A DNA stretch of 14,750 nt from JAAZNO01 sp964508025 (GTDB lineage Bacteria > Chloroflexota > Anaerolineae > B4-G1 > SLSP01), in contig CAZDSF010000088.1 in assembly GCA_964508025.1 (NCBI GenBank), positions 1-14,750 of the forward strand. The letters run 5' to 3'. Below are positions 13,002-14,750 of the stretch, in pieces. The position numbers and the translations under genes were made by a program. The notes under the pieces are model-generated. The model worked only from the letters and a program-made list of their open reading frames with translations, was not told the origin of the DNA and did no database searches. Numbering within the stretch: position 1 is the first letter of the stretch; each line of letters starts with the position of its first letter.

Positions 13002-14750
13002 AGACCGCGCTGCGTCATCGCCTCATTATCCTCGCCTTGCTACTCCTCGGCGCGGGACTACGCCTGGCGGCCTGGGGCGAGGTGCCGCCGGGCCTCTACC
13101 ACGACGAAGCCTTCAACGGCCTGGATGCGCTCCGCGTGCTCGAAGGCGGTTACTTCCCTCTGTACTTCGCCGCGAACAACGGGCGCGAGCCGCTATTCCT
13201 CTACCTTATCGCTGCTTCGGTTGGCGTGCTGGGACGCTCGCCGCTGGCGGTGCGCTTGCCTGCGTTCTTCGTGGGCTTCCTCACACTTGCCGCAACCTAC
13301 GATTTGGCCCGCGTGCTGTTCAATCGCCGCGTGGCGCGATGGACGCTGGCGGTGCTCGCCGTGACGTTGTGGCACGTTCATCTGAGCCGGATGGGATTCC
13401 GCGCGGTGCTGTTGCCGCTGTTCACGGCGCTTTTCCTGGCGCAGGCGGTGCGCGGTGTGAAAACCGCTCGTGTTCGATATTGGCTTGCGGCGGGCGCGCT
13501 CTACGGCGGGATGTGGTATACCTACATGGCGGCGCGCTTCACGCCGATAGCGCTCGGCACGGTGCTGCTCGTCGCGCTGTTGACCCAGCGCCGCGCGGCG
13601 CTACGCTGCTGGCGCGGCGCGCTGTTCTTATGCGCGGCGGCGCTGCTTGTGTTGCTGCCGCTCGGCATCTACACACTGCAACACCCGGAGATCGTCCTGG
13701 CGCGCACCGGGCAGGTGACGATTTTCAGTGCGGAGATCAACGGCGGCGATTTCTGGGGCGCGCTGGCGCGGCACACCTGGAACACGGCGGCGATGTTCTT
13801 CATTCGAGGGGATCGCATCTGGCGGCACAACCTCGCCTGGCGACCCGTGTGGGATCCGGCGCTGGGGCTGGCGTTTGTGATCGGGTTGGGCGTGGCGTTG
13901 GGAGGTGTTTTTAACGCAGAGGCGCAGAGGCGCAGAGGCGCAGAGGTGAGAGGGGGGGAGGTCGTTGTATCCTCGTTCTCTTTTGCGCTGATCCTGATCT
14001 GGACGGGAGTGATGGCTCTGCCGACGCTGCTGGCGGAAGACGCGCCTCACTTCCTGCGCGGTGTGGGCGTGCTCCCAACTGCGGCCCTGTTCCCGGCGTT
14101 GGGTCTGACATGGATCGAATGGCGAATGGCGAATGGCGAATGGCGAATAACGCATCACGTTTCACGTTTCACGCATCACACATTACGCATTACGCAGTAC
14201 GCATTACTCCTCATCGCCCTTACTTTCACCACCCACGATTACTTCTCCACTTACGCTCACGCGCCGCTGGCGTATCATTGGCTGGAGGGCGGAGCGGTGG
14301 ATCTGGCGGGGACGCTCAACACAGCGCGTGGTGTGGGCTGGGACGGCGCGCGGATGTTGCACGGGCCGGATAATGGGCGCGTGTTGATGGTGGATCGCGG
14401 TCTGTGGGAATCGTGGGAAGCATTGCCCTTCCTTGTGCCGGAGGAGCGCGTGCAGTTCTTCCCGGTAGAGACATCGCCCACGCTGGCGCAGGGCCTCACC
14501 TTTGCCGTGTGGCCCTACCGCGATTGGGCGGCGGACGTGTTCCCGCTCATCCCGCGTCCGGCGTACCTGAGCGCGCGTTCCGGGCCGCAGGTGCAGGGCG
14601 ATAAGGACCCCGAGCCGTTCACGGCAGCGGTGCTCATCACGGCGGATGCGCGTCCGCCCGCGCCGGAAGCTATCGCGCAGTTCGGCGCGGCGGAGGGGGA
14701 GATTCTGTTGCGGGCGGCGCTGGTGCGCACTTCAATCGAAGGGGCAACCG
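12998..14750 (+). CDS. GT39-family (ArnT/PMT-like) membrane glycosyltransferase, partial
   Basis: A frame open from GTG 12998 to the window end, 584 codons without a stop. It encodes a polytopic glycosyltransferase of the dolichyl-phosphate-mannose/ArnT superfamily, which transfers sugars from polyprenyl-phosphate donors on the outer face of the membrane. After the first helix (residues 8-26), GLYHDEAFNGLDAL carries the acidic pair Asp36-Glu37 expected in the first extracytoplasmic loop. NNGREPLFLYL (60-70) and the multi-helix core follow. HDYFSTYAHAP near residue 420 begins the soluble C-terminal part. Two repeat arrays are in frame: an octamer array at residues ~306-317 and a heptamer array at ~373-403, each in a loop beside a membrane helix. 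A polyprenyl-linked sugar made with the UbiA-type protein upstream could be a donor, but that is speculation. The 3' end is outside the window. Confidence 0.88.
   Translation, partial: MKTALRHRLIILALLLLGAGLRLAAWGEVPPGLYHDEAFNGLDALRVLEGGYFPLYFAANNGREPLFLYLIAASVGVLGRSPLAVRLPAFFVGFLTLAATYDLARVLFNRRVARWTLAVLAVTLWHVHLSRMGFRAVLLPLFTALFLAQAVRGVKTARVRYWLAAGALYGGMWYTYMAARFTPIALGTVLLVALLTQRRAALRCWRGALFLCAAALLVLLPLGIYTLQHPEIVLARTGQVTIFSAEINGGDFWGALARHTWNTAAMFFIRGDRIWRHNLAWRPVWDPALGLAFVIGLGVALGGVFNAEAQRRRGAEVRGGEVVVSSFSFALILIWTGVMALPTLLAEDAPHFLRGVGVLPTAALFPALGLTWIEWRMANGEWRITHHVSRFTHHTLRITQYALLLIALTFTTHDYFSTYAHAPLAYHWLEGGAVDLAGTLNTARGVGWDGARMLHGPDNGRVLMVDRGLWESWEALPFLVPEERVQFFPVETSPTLAQGLTFAVWPYRDWAADVFPLIPRPAYLSARSGPQVQGDKDPEPFTAAVLITADARPPAPEAIAQFGAAEGEILLRAALVRTSIEGAT
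13915..13954 (+). repeat. Octamer tandem repeat in the GT39 coding sequence
   Basis: Four perfect copies of CGCAGAGG (13915-13946) and a degenerate fifth (TGAGAGGG), followed by G-rich sequence including seven consecutive G at 13952-13958. It is translated as Arg/Glu-rich residues (EAQRRRGAEVRGG) after a membrane helix. Confidence 0.9.
14116..14206 (+). repeat. Thirteen-unit heptamer tandem array in the GT39 coding sequence
   Basis: Thirteen 7-base units in unbroken register: CGAATGG four times, CGAATAA, CGCATCA, CGTTTCA twice, CGCATCA, CACATTA, CGCATTA, CGCAGTA, CGCATTA. The frame stays open, and because 7 is not a multiple of 3 the peptide repeats every 7 residues (EWRMANG then EWR). It lies between two hydrophobic segments. 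Confidence 0.93.

Noticed and set aside
13339..13914. Plus-strand frame of 191 codons inside the glycosyltransferase region
   Set aside because: The frame from 12998 encodes an unmistakable GT39 membrane protein across the same bases. This one is an out-of-frame shadow.
14116..14206. Possible CRISPR array
   Set aside because: Units are 7 bases with no spacers and drift gradually. No cas genes are present.

Overview
The window looks like a piece of a GC-rich bacterial genome assembled from short reads, most likely a member of the Chloroflexota (Anaerolineae or a relative). This is an inference. It rests on a mevalonate kinase and an isopentenyl phosphate kinase in one operon (an isoprenoid route known from Chloroflexota such as Roseiflexus), a GT39-type membrane glycosyltransferase, a CpaF-type ATPase, and short-unit tandem repeats scattered in and between genes. 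No rRNA or tRNA is visible to confirm it. The first ~49 bases are not genomic: positions 16-49 match the Illumina TruSeq read-2 adapter.

Left part (152-3899): a glycyl-radical activating enzyme is followed by its glycyl radical enzyme. The enzyme carries every active-site residue I recall for trans-4-hydroxy-L-proline dehydratase, at a constant two-residue offset. The spacer between the two genes is built largely from two heptamer repeat arrays in opposite orientation. A small four-helix membrane protein converges on this pair.

Middle (4099-8337): a tight co-directional operon encodes a UbiA-type phosphoribosyl/prenyl transferase, mevalonate kinase, CutA, isopentenyl phosphate kinase and an exported L,D-transpeptidase-like protein. 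It makes isoprenoid precursors, probably a polyprenyl-linked sugar, and a cell-envelope enzyme. A strong bidirectional hairpin terminator separates it from a convergent, stand-alone CpaF/TadA-type secretion ATPase (8389-9720, minus). Divergent from CpaF lies a small Ala/Gly/Ser-rich protein of unknown function.

Right part (10333-13001): a decayed, AT-richer defence island. It contains a beta-class DNA adenine methyltransferase split by a frameshift, a D12-class adenine methyltransferase cut off after its first motif, and an AbiE-type toxin-antitoxin pair. The antitoxin looks complete, but the nucleotidyltransferase toxin has an apparent clean in-frame internal deletion that removes the second catalytic aspartate.

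The window ends in a long GT39-family membrane glycosyltransferase (12998 to beyond 14750). Its coding sequence has absorbed an octamer array and a 13-unit heptamer array without losing the reading frame. The most noteworthy features are these in-frame repeat insertions, shared in type with the intergenic arrays 13 kb away, and the stepwise-disarmed defence island.
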